64,000 nt of DNA from Eurosta solidaginis (taxonomy: Eukaryota; Arthropoda; Insecta; Diptera; Tephritidae). Numbering within the stretch: position 1 is the stretch's first letter; each line of letters starts with the position of its first letter. The position numbers were made by a program, and so were the translations under genes. Where the stretch lies: assembly GCF_040869045.1 (NCBI RefSeq), contig NC_090321.1:93168603-93232602 (forward strand), in the 5' to 3' direction. The notes below the pieces were generated by a model. The model saw only the letters and a program-made list of their open reading frames with translations. It had not been told where the DNA came from and did no database searches. Positions 1 through 13,200 of the stretch are shown here, one piece after another.

Positions 1-124
1 TGTGAAGTACTTGAATAAAGGCCATTTTGCATTATTACATATTGGAGTTATTTATTCAACAGTTTAGCGATACGAACTTAGCGGAGGATTGCAAATAAGA
101 GGATTTGCAAGTAAATTCGTTACA
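1..124 (+). mobile_element. LTR 3' end of a Ty3/gypsy element (family IV)
   Basis: This stretch matches, in inverse orientation, the left end of the LTR at 54983-55589: both share the segment with a GGCCATTTT-type block, the TTATTCAACAG-type block, GCAAATAAGAGGATTTGC and the terminal GTTACA. It therefore is the last part of an LTR read on the plus strand, ending at 124. No primer-binding site follows, so it is a 3' LTR or solo LTR whose remainder lies left of the window. The next bases are ATAT, as for the other copy. Confidence 0.85.
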
Positions 125-221
125 ATATTGATTTATTTTCTTTGTATGGAAATGGGAGCAGCCGAGGTGTATTGACATTTGACGACGCATGGTGATTCAC
201 ACACGATACACATAAAATATT

Positions 222-562
222 AAGGGGACTCATGAAAGCATATAAACTTGTAGGGTGTAAAATTATATCCATTTACACACGCGGTTATATGAACGTACCT
301 AGTAATACTCTTGATAAACTTGATTGTTTATCAGCTGAGTTATTGCCAAGCAAAATTTTTTTGATTGTTATACAAATTAAAAAATGCCAAGATTAAGTGA
401 AAAAACTAAAATGCCTTTACGTGCTGATGTTGGAGATTTCTGATGAAAATGCCTGCTGTAATGTCTGCAAGGTTGCATTCCTTTGAGTTTACCGCGTTTA
501 AATGATTTTTCATACAAAATTTGACAGCTCGTTTACGCACTAGATAAATTTATACGTTTAAA
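222..562 (+). mobile_element. Decayed MITE, third copy of the family at 23243-24124
   Basis: The left end reads AGGGGACTCATGAAAGCATA, one G short of the terminal repeat of the two MITEs near 23.2-24.1 kb, and the body is collinear with them through the ACAAATTAAAAAATGCC and GCAAGGTTGCATTCCTTTG blocks to about 562. The right terminal inverted repeat is missing, replaced by unrelated AT-rich DNA. It has no coding capacity. Confidence 0.75.
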
Positions 563-2884
563 TAAATTTTTAACTTTGTTTTCCTTCCGAAATGTCACAT
601 TTGTTCTTATGAAACAATGCACAATCAATTATATCTTAGCGAAACCATGGCGGCTGCATGATTCAATTACTAGATGTTTCTTCTTCAATGACGGTAGAGC
701 TTTGATACTCCCAAATTGAAAAATCTGGGCGGGTTGCTTTTACGAAGTAAGGAAAACGGGGAATAATTCTATCCCCTATAGCGAAAATTGTAGTAGAAAA
801 GTACCTTTAGTAGTATATTAGTAGTGATAATAAATTTGTAAATGCCAACAGGTTTTGGAGGAAATAATTCATTTTCTACTAAATATTTCATGAATTTATA
901 AAGAGCTATGTTGGTTTAGAATTTTATTCAAAAATACACTATCACAATTTGTTTCAAAAACTCCCTATATGAGCATAAGTTCAATGCATTTTGACATAAG
1001 AGGGAGTTAATGAAAAGCATTCTGAGGCGTTCTTCAATCTAATTCTAATATAGGGCGTTTTTGTGACAATTCATGAAATGGAAAGTTTTTGAAAAATATT
1101 TTGAGATAGGACTATACTGAAAAGGCAGCCGACATGGTCTGCCAAATTGTCTTAGAACTTTATATTCCGGTCTTGACTTTGACAGAAGAGTTCAGCTTTT
1201 ATGCGGTCATGCTACACAGGGAGTATTCACCTTTTTACTCTGAAATTTCGGAAAGCTCCTTTACGTTGAATATTCATGGAAGTCTTCCGTTAATTTAGAA
1301 TATTCGGAACACGTTCGTTTCATACTACCTCACGGGGTCCGAATATATCAAATAAGTATATACTACATAATATTCCAAATTTAAACCGATTCCCCAAATT
1401 CTTAAATGGGGACGAATTTTCCGAACATACGGAATGAATAAGTTAGCATGCTCAAGGAGTACATTTCGTTATGACATCTCTGATATTTACTAATTACATT
1501 TTTATGTAAATCGATTTACTAGTCGAGTTTTTGACGTTGAACGATGAATTTTGAAGTGGTTTAGGTTTCGTCTGTTCATAGGTTTACGAAAGTGCAAGAT
1601 TCCTTGATGTCCGTACTTTTCAAAAAATTACCTATGTTTAGCCACACTAATGGATCATGGCATAGTTAATAAATTAATCATAAAATTAAAATAAATGTTC
1701 TAAGGAATTATGCAGTTCAGTACTTATCGGGGATTTGTAAACTGATTGCTTCCTATTTCTACTACTAATATTTATCGAAAAATTGCAAAGAAACAACACA
1801 GTTTACGGATGTCAATTCGATTTGGGAGCAAAATGGCTGCAATTGTCAAAAAATTCGTCTGTCGAGCAAACCTCTTCTGATTGAATCATGTAGCGGCTGA
1901 TTTTGTTCCTAAAGACAACTTAAGAAAATAGTAGTAGACAATTCTTAAGAGCTACGTGCTGCATAAGAAAATTTGACATCCGAAAATTTTCTGAAACATT
2001 TCTTGAGCGTAATTTTTTATGGATTTTTTTTGGTTTTCTTTAGAACTGCATACAGCTTTTAACTTTAGCGCCTACGCGATCACGATGTTTATTGCACGTG
2101 TAAGCTCGCTAATCCCTCAGCATTCTTTTGAAGTTGTGATGTTGATTACAAATTTATAATCTCGAATCCTGAATGAAAGCAGTTTGGTTTTGAGGTGTGT
2201 GTGTTATTAAATATAAGGGCTGTTGACTTTATTCAGAATGCCTAAACCGTGAAAATGTAGTCGAATTTGAATGGGACTTCACAAAACCAAGCTATTCTTT
2301 TCTTGCTACTTGTCGAACTGTTACTCTTCTTTGTTGGTTTTTTAAGCCGAGTGGTGTTTAAATTCAATTTGCTAAGAAAGTAGAGGTCATATTATCTTAC
2401 TATTGGAATTCATAACCCTTAAACTAGTAAAGGTCTTGTACTAAGGGCCTTTATAATAAAATGCCTAATCCTAAATCGTTAAATCAATTGAGATTACCAA
2501 TTGTAGGTTAGTACTTTCTCAGGCAAGTACCCTTTATATGTCACCTAGACAATACTTATGTAGAAGGGTCATAATTTTTGAGAGAGGGATGTTTTTGGAA
2601 GGGTCTCAAAACTCAAGTTTGTTGGCAAACGTGAGTAAATAAAGAAGTATCCATATGAAAAGTTCAACTGTGTTTTAGCTTCTTGGACATGTGAAGATGT
2701 GTGTATTTAACTCGAAAAGGTTTTTTGTTGTACTTAGTGCTTGTTGGGCCACGGTCTAAGGGGTTGAGATATGTTTTGTCCTTGTGGTTATCGTCTATTT
2801 TAGACCTGTATTACCTTATGTGGCCTATTTGTTAGTGGTGAATGCTAGTAGATGGGTCCGTAAGAGACTCTTGTAGTTGTTACT
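563..2884. other. AT-rich stretch without recognisable genes
   Basis: No long open frame, tandem array or transposon terminus was recognised on either strand. The base composition is AT-rich and stops are frequent in all frames. Ancient decayed repeats could be present but cannot be named from sequence alone. Confidence 0.6.
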
Positions 2885-3420
2885 AATTCTGGTTTTTATC
2901 ATTTTTGGCGGAACTCCCGGGGGACTATAGGTAGCCCCAGTTCCTCGTACCTTTCCGGAGATTTATAGAGGCCAGCTAGTGGCAGCGCGTCGTGTGTCAC
3001 GTAGTAATGGACGTCCGTGAAGCAACGGGCATTGACTTAGTGGGGGTGGCTTGCTTCAGGACAGGGTTCTGTGGAACCACTTCATCCTTATTTAAAAGTG
3101 TTCACCGGTGAGAGAGGCTTACCCTCTGGAGCTGAAGTCTGCTCCCCTTGCTCTCTGGGAGCTCGTCCTTAGGGTATCGAGGGTGCGGGACATTCCAGTC
3201 ACCTCAAGGGGTATTTTCCAGCCTGGTGAGTGGAGATTTAGGGAGATACGACTGACCCCTGGAAGCTCGGCTTTCGCCACCATATTTCCGGGATCGTTCG
3301 TAAATTTTCCCCAGGATCAGGGTTCTGCCCACTGCGAAGTCAAATTACTGTTATATTGTTATTTAGTGTATAAGTTAAATGCACAATAATAAAGAAATGG
3401 AAGAAAGGTATGAAGTAAAT
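2885..3420 (+). other. GC-richer unassigned segment with a poly(A)-signal-like end
   Basis: This stretch is clearly richer in G and C than its surroundings. It holds an open frame of 93 codons (3108-3389) that I do not recognise, and ends with ACAATAATAAAGAAATGG, which contains AATAAA. It could be a leader or untranslated part of an old retroelement, or the 3' end of a transcript. Nothing identifies a protein family. Confidence 0.3.
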
Positions 3421-3779
3421 GCGGTGTTTTTTGTGGCTTGATAATCCCAAGGGTTCATATGACAATGGAGGTAGTTTCCTTGGTTTTAAAAGGACGAAAG
3501 AATTTCGTTCTTAAATTTTAGTGTATATTTTAATGGTTTTAAATGATGTTTTTGCCGATTGACGCTTTCGACACTTTCGTTATTCAATATAAAGTTCTGA
3601 TTAAACGTTCAGTTCTTTGTATCACGAGAATCTGTTATGATTTTATGATTTCGGTGTTGGTTTTATACTTTGTAAGCAGTGGACTGTATGTGTTTAATAC
3701 TACTGTTCATATATTTTTGTTTTTTTTGCTGCGAAGTGGAAATCTGGAGATCTATTTTGAAGTGGATTTCCTATGTTGT
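3421..3779. other. AT-rich stretch, nothing recognised
   Basis: Short open frames occur here, but their composition, rich in Phe, Leu and Ile, reflects T-rich DNA and not a protein family. The stretch directly precedes the BEL/Pao integrase relic. Confidence 0.5.
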
Positions 3780-4265
3780 TTGGACTTATGAGGAGGCTGT
3801 TGCAGTCTCCTCTTGGTCGGAGGAGAGTACGACGAGTTTCACTATGAGCCTAGCTACCCACAGTGCGCCCATGTGGGGAGATGCGGTGGGAATGAAGTAC
3901 CATGGGGTTTGTTCTTAATGACCTCGCTGCTCCGACAAAATTAGTTCCGTATTGCGGAAAAGACGTTTTTGGGCAGCCTCGTCGTGAAACGAACCTGGAA
4001 AAGCTGCAAGAAACGACTGAATGCTCAGATTCATCGTAGCTTCCAAATGTAAAGCCTCGGCCGAAAAGCTGACAAAGAGGCAGACATATCCTTTGGATAC
4101 CCTACAACCTCCTCCCTGAAATTTTTTTAATGGGTCCAACGAAGTCGACGCTCGAGAGTGGTCCGTTCTTTCGGCAGGATCCCCATGAGCTGGGACTGCG
4201 AACGTTTGCGGTATATCGTATATTCTTTTCAGTTGTCGACTTGATCATGTTTTTTTTACGCGGGG
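3780..4265 (-). pseudogene. BEL/Pao integrase core relic
   Basis: Minus-strand translation gives, in order but in shifting frames, VDFVGPI (around the first catalytic Asp), KGYVCLFVSFSAEALHLEA, a region where the second catalytic Asp is lost, and FIPTASPHMGALW (the segment before the catalytic Glu). These are hallmark blocks of BEL/Pao integrase. At least two frameshifts and the loss of catalytic residues show it is dead. No LTR is visible next to it. It abuts the first 130-bp satellite monomer at about 4275, so the array either grew against it or was joined to it. It is more decayed than elements I and II. Confidence 0.8.
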
Positions 4266-4274
4266 AATCCAATA

Positions 4275-7200
4275 TTGCTTTTGGATCACGCTTTACGGCG
4301 ATATCTCGAAAAAGCGTCCACCTATAGAACTAGGGCCCACTCCCTTTTAAAATACTTATTAACACCTTTTATTTGACACCCATATCGAACAAACACATTT
4401 TAGAGTCACCGCTGGTCCACCTTTATGACCATATCTCGAAAAGGAGTCCACCAAAGAACTAAGGCCCACTCCCTTTTAAAATACTCATTAACACCTTTCA
4501 ATTGATTCCCATATCGTACAAACACATTCTAGAGTCACCGCTGTCCACCTTTATGGCGATATCTTGAAAAGGCGTCCACCTATAGAACTAAGGCCCACTC
4601 CCTTTTAATATATTCGTTAACAGATTTCATTTGATACCCATATCGTACAAGCGCATTCTAGAGTCTTCCTTGGTCCACCTTTATGGCGATATCCCGAAAA
4701 GGCGTCCATCTCTAGAACTAGGGCCCACTCCCTTTTAAAATACTTATTAACACCTTTCATTTGACACCCATATCGGACAATCACATTCTAGAGTCACCGC
4801 TGGTCCACCTTTATGACGATATCTCGAAAAGGCGTCCACCAAAGAACTAAGGCCCATTCCCTTTTAAAATACTCATTAACACCTTTCAATTGATTCCCAT
4901 ATCGTACAAACACATTCTAGAGTCACCGCTGTCCACCTTTATGGCGATATCTTGAAAAGGCGTCCACCTATAGAACTAAGGCCCACTCCCTTTTAATATA
5001 TTCATTAACAGTTTTCATTTGATACCCATATCGTACAAACGCATTCTAGAGTCTTCCTTGGTCCACCTTTATGGCGATATCTCGAAAAGGCGTCCACCAA
5101 TAGAACTAAGGTCCACTCCCTTTTAAAATACTTATTAACACCTTTCATTTCATACCCATATCGTACAAACGCATACTAGAATCATCCTTGACCCACCTTT
5201 ATGGCGATATCTCGAAAAGGCGTCCACCAAAGATCTAGGGCCCACTCCCTTTTAAAATACTCATTAACACCTTTCATTTGATTCCCATATCGTACAAACA
5301 CATTCTAGAGTCACCGCTGTCCACCTTTATGGCGATATCTTGAAAAGGCGTCCACCTATAGAACTAAGGCCCACTCCATTTTAATATATTCATTAACAGC
5401 TTTCATTTGATACCCATATCGTACAAACGCATTATAGAGTCTTCCTTGGTCCACCTTTATGGCGATATCTCGAAAAGGCGTCCACCTATAGAACTCAGGT
5501 CCACTCCCTTTTAAAATACTTATTAACACCTTTCATTTCATACCCATATCGTACAAACGCATACTAGAATCATCCTTGGCCCACCTTTATGGCTATATCT
5601 CGAAAAGGCGTCCACCAAAGAACTAGGGCCCACTCCCTTTTAAAATACTCATTAACACCTTCCATTTGATACCCATAACGTACAAATAAATTCTAGAGTC
5701 ACCCCTGGTCCACCTTTATGACGATATATCGAAAAGGCGTCCACCTATAGAACTAAGGCCCACTTCCTTATAAAACACTCATTAGCACCTTTCATTTGAT
5801 TCCCATATCGTAAAACCACATTATAGAGTCAGGCCTGGTCCACCTTTACGGCGATATCTCGAAAAGGCGTCCACCTATAGAACTAAGGCCCACTCCCTTT
5901 TAAAATACTCATTAACACCTTTCATTTGATACCCATATCTTACAAACGCATTCTAGAATCACCCCTGGTCCACCTTTACAGCGATATCTCGAAAAGGCGT
6001 CCACCTAAAGAACTAAGGCCCACTCCCTTTTAAAATACTCATTAACACTTTTCATTTGACACCCATATCGAACAATCACATTCTAGAGTCACCGCTGGTC
6101 CACCTTTACGGCGATATCCCGAAAAGGCGTCCACCTAAAGAACTAAGGCCCACTCCCTTTTAAAATAGTTATTAACACCTTTCATTTGACACCCATATCG
6201 AACAATCACATTCTAGTGTCACCGCTGGTCCACCTTTATGACGATATCGCGAAAAGGCGTCCACCAAAGAACTAAGGCCCACTCCCTTTTAAAATACCCA
6301 TTAACACCTTTCAATTGATTCCCATATCGTACAAACACATTCTAGAGTCACCGCTGTCCACCTTTATGGCGATATCTTGAAAAGGCGTCCACCTATAGAA
6401 CTAAGGCCCACTCCCTTTTAATATATTCATTAACAGCTTTCATTTGACACCCATATCGTACAAACGCATTCTAGAGTCTTCCTTGGTCCACCTTTATGGG
6501 GATATCTCGAAAAGGCGTCCACCTATAGAACTTAGGTCCACTCCCATTTAAAATACTTATTAACACCTTTCATTTCATACACATATCGTACAAACGCATA
6601 CTAGAATCATCCTTGGCCCACCTTTATGGCTATATCTCGAAAAGGCGTCCACCAAAGAACTAGGGCCCACTCCCTTTTAAAATACTCATTAACACCTTTC
6701 ATTTGATTCTCATATCGTACAAACACATTCTAGAGTCACCGCTGTCCACCTTTATGGCGATATCTTGAAAAGGCGTCCACCTATAGAACTAAGGCCCACT
6801 CCATTTTAATATATTCATTAACAGCTTTCATTTGATACCCATATCGTACAAACGCATTATAGAGTCTTCCTTGGTCCACCTTTATGGCGATATCTCGAAA
6901 AGGCGTCCACCTATAGAACTAAGGTCCACTCCCTTTTAAAATACTTATTAACACCTTTCATTTCATACCCATATCGTACAAACGCATACTAGAATCATCC
7001 TTGGCCCACCTTTATGGCTATATCTCGAAAAGGCGTCCACCAAAGAACTAGAGCCCACTCCCTTTTAAAATACTCATTAACACCTTCCATTTGATACCCA
7101 TAACGTACAAATAAATTCTAGAGTCACCCCTGGTCCACCTTTATGACGATATATCGAAAAGGCGTCCACCTATAGAACTAAGGCCCACTTCCTTATAAAA

Positions 7201-10200
7201 CACTCATTAGCACCTTTCATTTGATTCCCATATCGTAAAACCACATTATAGAGTCAGCCCTGGTCCACCTTTACGGCGATATCTCGAAAAGGCGTCCACC
7301 TATAGAACTAAGGCCCACTCCCTTTTAAAATACTCATTAACACCTTTCATTTGATACCCATATCTTACAAACGCATTCTAGAATCACCCCGGGTCCACCT
7401 TTACAGCGATATCTCGAAAAGGCGTCCACCTAAAGAACTAAGGCCCACTCCCTTTTAAAATGCTCATTAACACTTTTCATTTGACACCCATATCGAACAA
7501 TCACATTCTAGAGTCACCGCTGGTCCACCTTTACGGCGATATCTCGAAAAGGCGTCCACCTAAAGAACTAAGGCCCACTCCCTTTTAAAATACTTATTAA
7601 CACCTTTCATTTGACACCCATATCGAACAATCACATTCTAGAGTCACCGCTGGTCCACCTTTATGACGATATCTCGAAAAGGCGTCCACCAAAGAACTAA
7701 GGCCCACTCCCTTTTAAAATACCCATTAACACCTTTCAATTGATTCCCATATCGTACAAACACATTCTAGAGTCACCGCTGTCCACCTTTATGGCGATAT
7801 CTTGAAAAGGCGTCCACCTATAGAACTAAGGCCCACTCCCTTTTAATATATTCATTAACAGCTTTCATTTGACACCCATATCGTACAAACGCATTCTAGA
7901 GTCTTCCTTGGTCCACCTTTATGGCGATATCTCGAAAAGGCGTCCACCTATATAACTAAGGTCCACTCCCATTTAAAATACTTATTAACACCTTTCATTT
8001 CATACCCATATCGTACAAACGCATACTAGAATCATCCTTGGCCCACCTTTATGGCGATATCTCGAAAAGGCGTCCACCAAAGAACTAGGGCCCACTCCCT
8101 TTTAAAATACTCATCAACACCTTTCATTTGATTCCCATATTGTACAAACACATTCTAGAATCACCGTTGTCCACATTTATGGCGATATCTCGAAAAGGCG
8201 TCCACCTATAGAACTAAGGCCCACTCCTTTTAAAATACTTATTAACACCTTTCATTTGATACCCATAACGTACAAATAAATTCTAGAGGCACCCCTGGTC
8301 CACCTTTATGAGGATATCTTGAAAAGGCGTCCACCTATAGAACTAAGGCCCACTTCCTTATAAAACACTCATTAATACCTTTCATTTGATACTCGTATCG
8401 TACAAACGCATTCTAGAGTCATTCTTGGTCCACCTTTATGGCGATATCTCGAAAAGGCGTCCACCTATAGAACTAAGGCCCACTCCCTTTTAAAATACTT
8501 ATTATCACATTTCTTTTGATACCCATAACGTACAAATAAATTCTAGAGTCACCCCTGGTCCACCTTTATGGCGATATCTCGAAACGGCGTCCATCTATAG
8601 AACTTAGGCCAACGCCCTTTCAAAATACTCATTAATGCCTTTCATTTGATACCCATATCGTACAAAATAAATTCTAGAGTCAGCCCTGGTCCACCTTTAC
8701 GGCGATATCTCGAAAAGGCGTCCACCTATAGAACTAAGGCCCACTCCCTTTTAAACTACTCATTAACTCCTTTCATTTGATACTCGTATCGTACAAACGC
8801 ATTCTAGAGTCATTCTTGGTCCACCTTTATGGCGATATCTCGAAAAGGCGTCCACCTATAGAACTAAGGCCCACTCCCTTTTAAAATACTTATTAACACC
8901 TTTCATTTGATACCCATAACGTACAAATAAATTCTAGACTCACCCCTGGTCCACCTTTATGGCGATATCTCGAAACGGCGTCCATCTATAGAACTTAGGC
9001 CAACGCCCTTTTAAAATACTCATTAATACCTTTCATTTGATACCCATATCGTACAAAATAAATTCTAGAGTCAGCCCTGGTCCACCTTTACGGCGATATC
9101 TCGAAAAGGCGTCCACCTATAGAACTAAGGCCCACTCCCTTTTAAACTACTCATTAACTCCTTTCATTTGATACTCGTATCGTACAAACGCATTCTAGAG
9201 TCATTCTTGGTCCACCTTTATGGCGATATCTCGAAAAGGCGTCCACCTATAGAACTAAGGCCCACTCCCTTTTAAAATACTTATTATCACATTTCATTTG
9301 ATACCCATAACGTACAAATAAATTCTAGAGTCACCCCTGGTCCACCTTTATGAGGATATCTTGAAAAGGCGTCCACCTAGAGAACTAGGGCCCACTTCTT
9401 TATAAAACACTCATTAGCACCTTTCATTTGATTCCCATATCGTAAAACCATATTCTAGAATCAGCCCTGGTCCACCTTTACGGCGATATCTCGAAAAGGC
9501 GTCCACCTATAGAACTAAGGCCCACTCCCTTTTAAAATACTCATTAACACCTTTCATATGATACCCATATCGTACAAACGCATTCTAGAGTCACCTATGG
9601 TCCACCTTTACAGCGATATCTCGAAAAGGCGCCCACCTAAAGAACTAAGGCTCACTCCCTTTTAAAATACTCATTAACACTTTTCATTTGATACCCATAT
9701 CGTACAAACACATTCTAGAGTCACCGCTGGTCCACCTTTATGGCGATATCTCGAAAAGGCGTCCACCTATAGAACTAAGGCCCACTCCCTTTTAAAATAC
9801 TCATTAACACCTTTCATATGATACCCATATCGTACAAACGCATTCTAGAGTCACCCCTGTTCCACCTTTACAGCGATATCTCGAAAAGGCGTCCACCTAA
9901 GGAACTAAGGCCACTCCCTTTTAAAATGCTCATTAACACTTTTCATTTGATACTCATATCGTACAAACACATTCTAGAGTCACCGCTGGTCCACCTTTAT
10001 GGCGATATCTCGAAAAGGCGGCCACCTATAGAACTAACTAACTAACCCACTTCCTTATAAAACACTCATTAGCACCTTTCATTTGATTCCCATACCGTAA
10101 AACCATATTCTAGAATCAGCCCTGGTCCACCTTTACGGCGATATCTCGAAAAGGCGTCCACCTATAGAACTAATGCCCACTCCATTTTAAAATACTTATT

Positions 10201-13200
10201 AGCACATTTCATTTGATACCCATAACGTACAAATAAATTTTAGAGTCACCCCTGGTCCACCTTTATTACGATATCTCGAAAAGGCGTCCACCTATAGAAC
10301 TAAGGCCCACTCCCTTTTAAAATACTTAACACCTTTCATTTGATACCCATAACGTACAAATAAATTCTAGAGTCACCCTTGGTCCACCTTTATGACGGTA
10401 TCTCGAAAAGGCGTCCACCTATAGAACTAAGGCCCACTCCCTTTTGAAATACTCATTAACACCTTTCATTTGATACCCATATCGTACAAACGCATTCTAG
10501 AGTCATCCCTGGTCCACCTTTACGGTGATATCTCGAAAAGGCGTCCACCTATAGAACAAAGGCCCACTCCCTTTTAAAATACTTATTAACACCTTTCATT
10601 TGATACCCATAACGTACAAATAAATTCTAGCGTCACCCCTGGTCCACCTTTATGAGGATATCTCGAAAAGGCGTCCACCTATAGAACTAAGGCCCACTTC
10701 CTTATAAAACACTCATTAGCAACTTTCATTTGATTCCCATATCGTAAAACCACATTCTATAGTCAGCCCTGGTCCACCTTTACGGCGATATCTCGGAAAG
10801 GCGTCCACCTATAGCACTAAGGCCCACTCCCTTTTAGAATACTCATTAACTCCTTTCGTTTGATACCCATATCATACAAACGCATTCTAGAGTCACCGCT
10901 GGTCCACCTTTATGGCGATATCTCGAAAAGGCGGCCACCTATAGAACTAAGGCCCACTCCCTTTTAAAATACTCATTAGCACCTTTCATATGATACCCAT
11001 ATCGTACAAACGCATTCTAGAGTCACCTATAGTCCACCTTTACAGCGATGTCTCGAAAAGGCGTCCACCTAAAGAACTAAGGCTCACTCCCTTTTAAAAT
11101 ACTCATTAACACTTTTCATTTGATACCCATATCGTACAAACACATTCTAGAGTCACCGCTGGTCCACCTTTATGGCGATATCTCGAAAAGGCGGCCACGT
11201 ATAGAACTAAGGCCCAATTCCTTATAAAACACTCATTAGCACCTTTCATTTGATTCCCATATCGTAAAACCATATTCTAGAATCAGCCCTGGTCCACCTT
11301 TACGGCGATATCTCGAAAAGGCGTCCACCTATAGAACTAAGGCCAACTCCATTTTAAAATACTTATTAGCACATTTCATTTGATACCCATAACGTACAAA
11401 TAAATTCTAGCGTCACCCCTGGTCCACCTTTATGAGGATATCTCGAAAAGGCGTCCACCTATAGAACTAAGGCCCACTTCCTTATAAAACACTCATTAGC
11501 AACTTTCATTTGATTCCCGTATCGTAAAACCACATTCTATAGTCAGCCCTGGTCCACATTTACGGCGATATCTCGGAAAGGCGTCCACCTATAGAACTAA
11601 GGCCCACTCCCTTTTAAAATACTCATTAGCACCTTTCATTTGATACCCATAACGTACAAATAAATTCTAGAGTCACCCCTGGTCCACCTTTATGAGGATA
11701 TCTTGAAAAGGCGTCCACCTATAGAACTAAGGCCCACTTCCTTATAAAACACTCATTAATACCTTTCATTTGAAACTCGTATCGTACAAACGCATTCTAG
11801 AGTCATTCTTGGTCCACCTTTATGGCGATATCTCGAAAAGGCGTCCACCTATAGAACTAAGGCCCACTCCCTTTTAAAATACTTATTAACACCTTTCATT
11901 TGATACCCATAACGTACAAATAAATTCTAGACTCACCCCTGGTCCACCTTTATGGCGATATCTCGAAACGGCGTCCATCTATAGAACTTAGGCCAACGCC
12001 CTTTTAAAATACTCATTAATACCTTTCATTTGATACCCACATCGTACAAAATAAATTCTAGAGTCAGCCCTGGTCCACCTTTACGGCGATATCTCGAAAA
12101 GGCGTCCACCTATAGAACTAAGGCCCACTCCCTTTTAAACTACTCATTAACTCCTTTCATTTGATACTCGTATCGTACAAACGCATTCTAGAGTCATTCT
12201 TGGTCCACCTTTATGGCGATATCTCGAAAAGGCGTCCACCTATAGAACTAAGGCCCACTCCCTTTTAAAATACTTATTATCACATTTCATTTGATACCCA
12301 TAACGTACAAATAAATTCTAGAGTCACCCCTGGTCCACCTTTATGAGGATATCTTGAAAAGGCGTCCACCTATAGAACTAAGGCCCACTTCCTTATAAAA
12401 CACTCATTAGCACCTTTCATTTGATTCCCATATCGTAAAACCATATTCTAGAATCAGCCCTGGTCCACCTTTACGGCGATATCTCGAAAAGGCGTCCACC
12501 TATAGAACTAAGGCCCACTCCCTTAACACCTTTCATATGATACCCATATCGTACAAACGCATTCTAGAGTCACCTATGGTCCACCTTTACAGCGATATCT
12601 CGAAAAGGCGTCCACCTAAAGAACTAAGGCTCACTCCCTTTTAAAATACTCATTAACACTTTTCATTTGATACCCATATCGTACAAACACATTCTAGAGT
12701 CACCGCTGGTCCACCTTTATGGCGATATCTCGAAAAGGCGTCCACCTATAGAACTAAGGCCCACTCCCTTTTAAAATACTCATTAACACCTTTCATATGA
12801 TACCCATATCGTACAAACGCATTCTAGAGTCACCTATGGTCCACCTTTACAGCGATATCTCGAAAAGGCGTCCACCTAAAGAACTAAGGCTCACTCCCTT
12901 TTAAAATACTCATTAACACTTTTCATTTGATACCCATATCGTACAAACACATTCTAGAGTCACCGCTGGTCCATCTTTATGGCGATATCTCGAAAAGGCG
13001 TCCACCTATAGAACTAAGGCCCACTCCATTTTAAAATACTTATTAGCACATTTCATTTGATACCCATAACGTACAAATAAATTCTAGAGTCACCCCTGGT
13101 TCACCTTTATTACGATATCTCGAAAAGGCGTCCACCTATACAACTAAGGCCCACTCCCTTTTAAAATACTTAACACCTTTCATTTGATACCCATAACGTA

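Noticed and set aside
3108..3389. 93-codon frame as a gene
   Set aside because: No motif, no matching neighbour, and no splice or promoter context that could be supported.
9818..10045. Open frame in satellite A (also 32617-32838 and 37008-37202)
   Set aside because: The monomer length is not a multiple of three, so frames last only two or three monomers and change between arrays. Nothing suggests translation.
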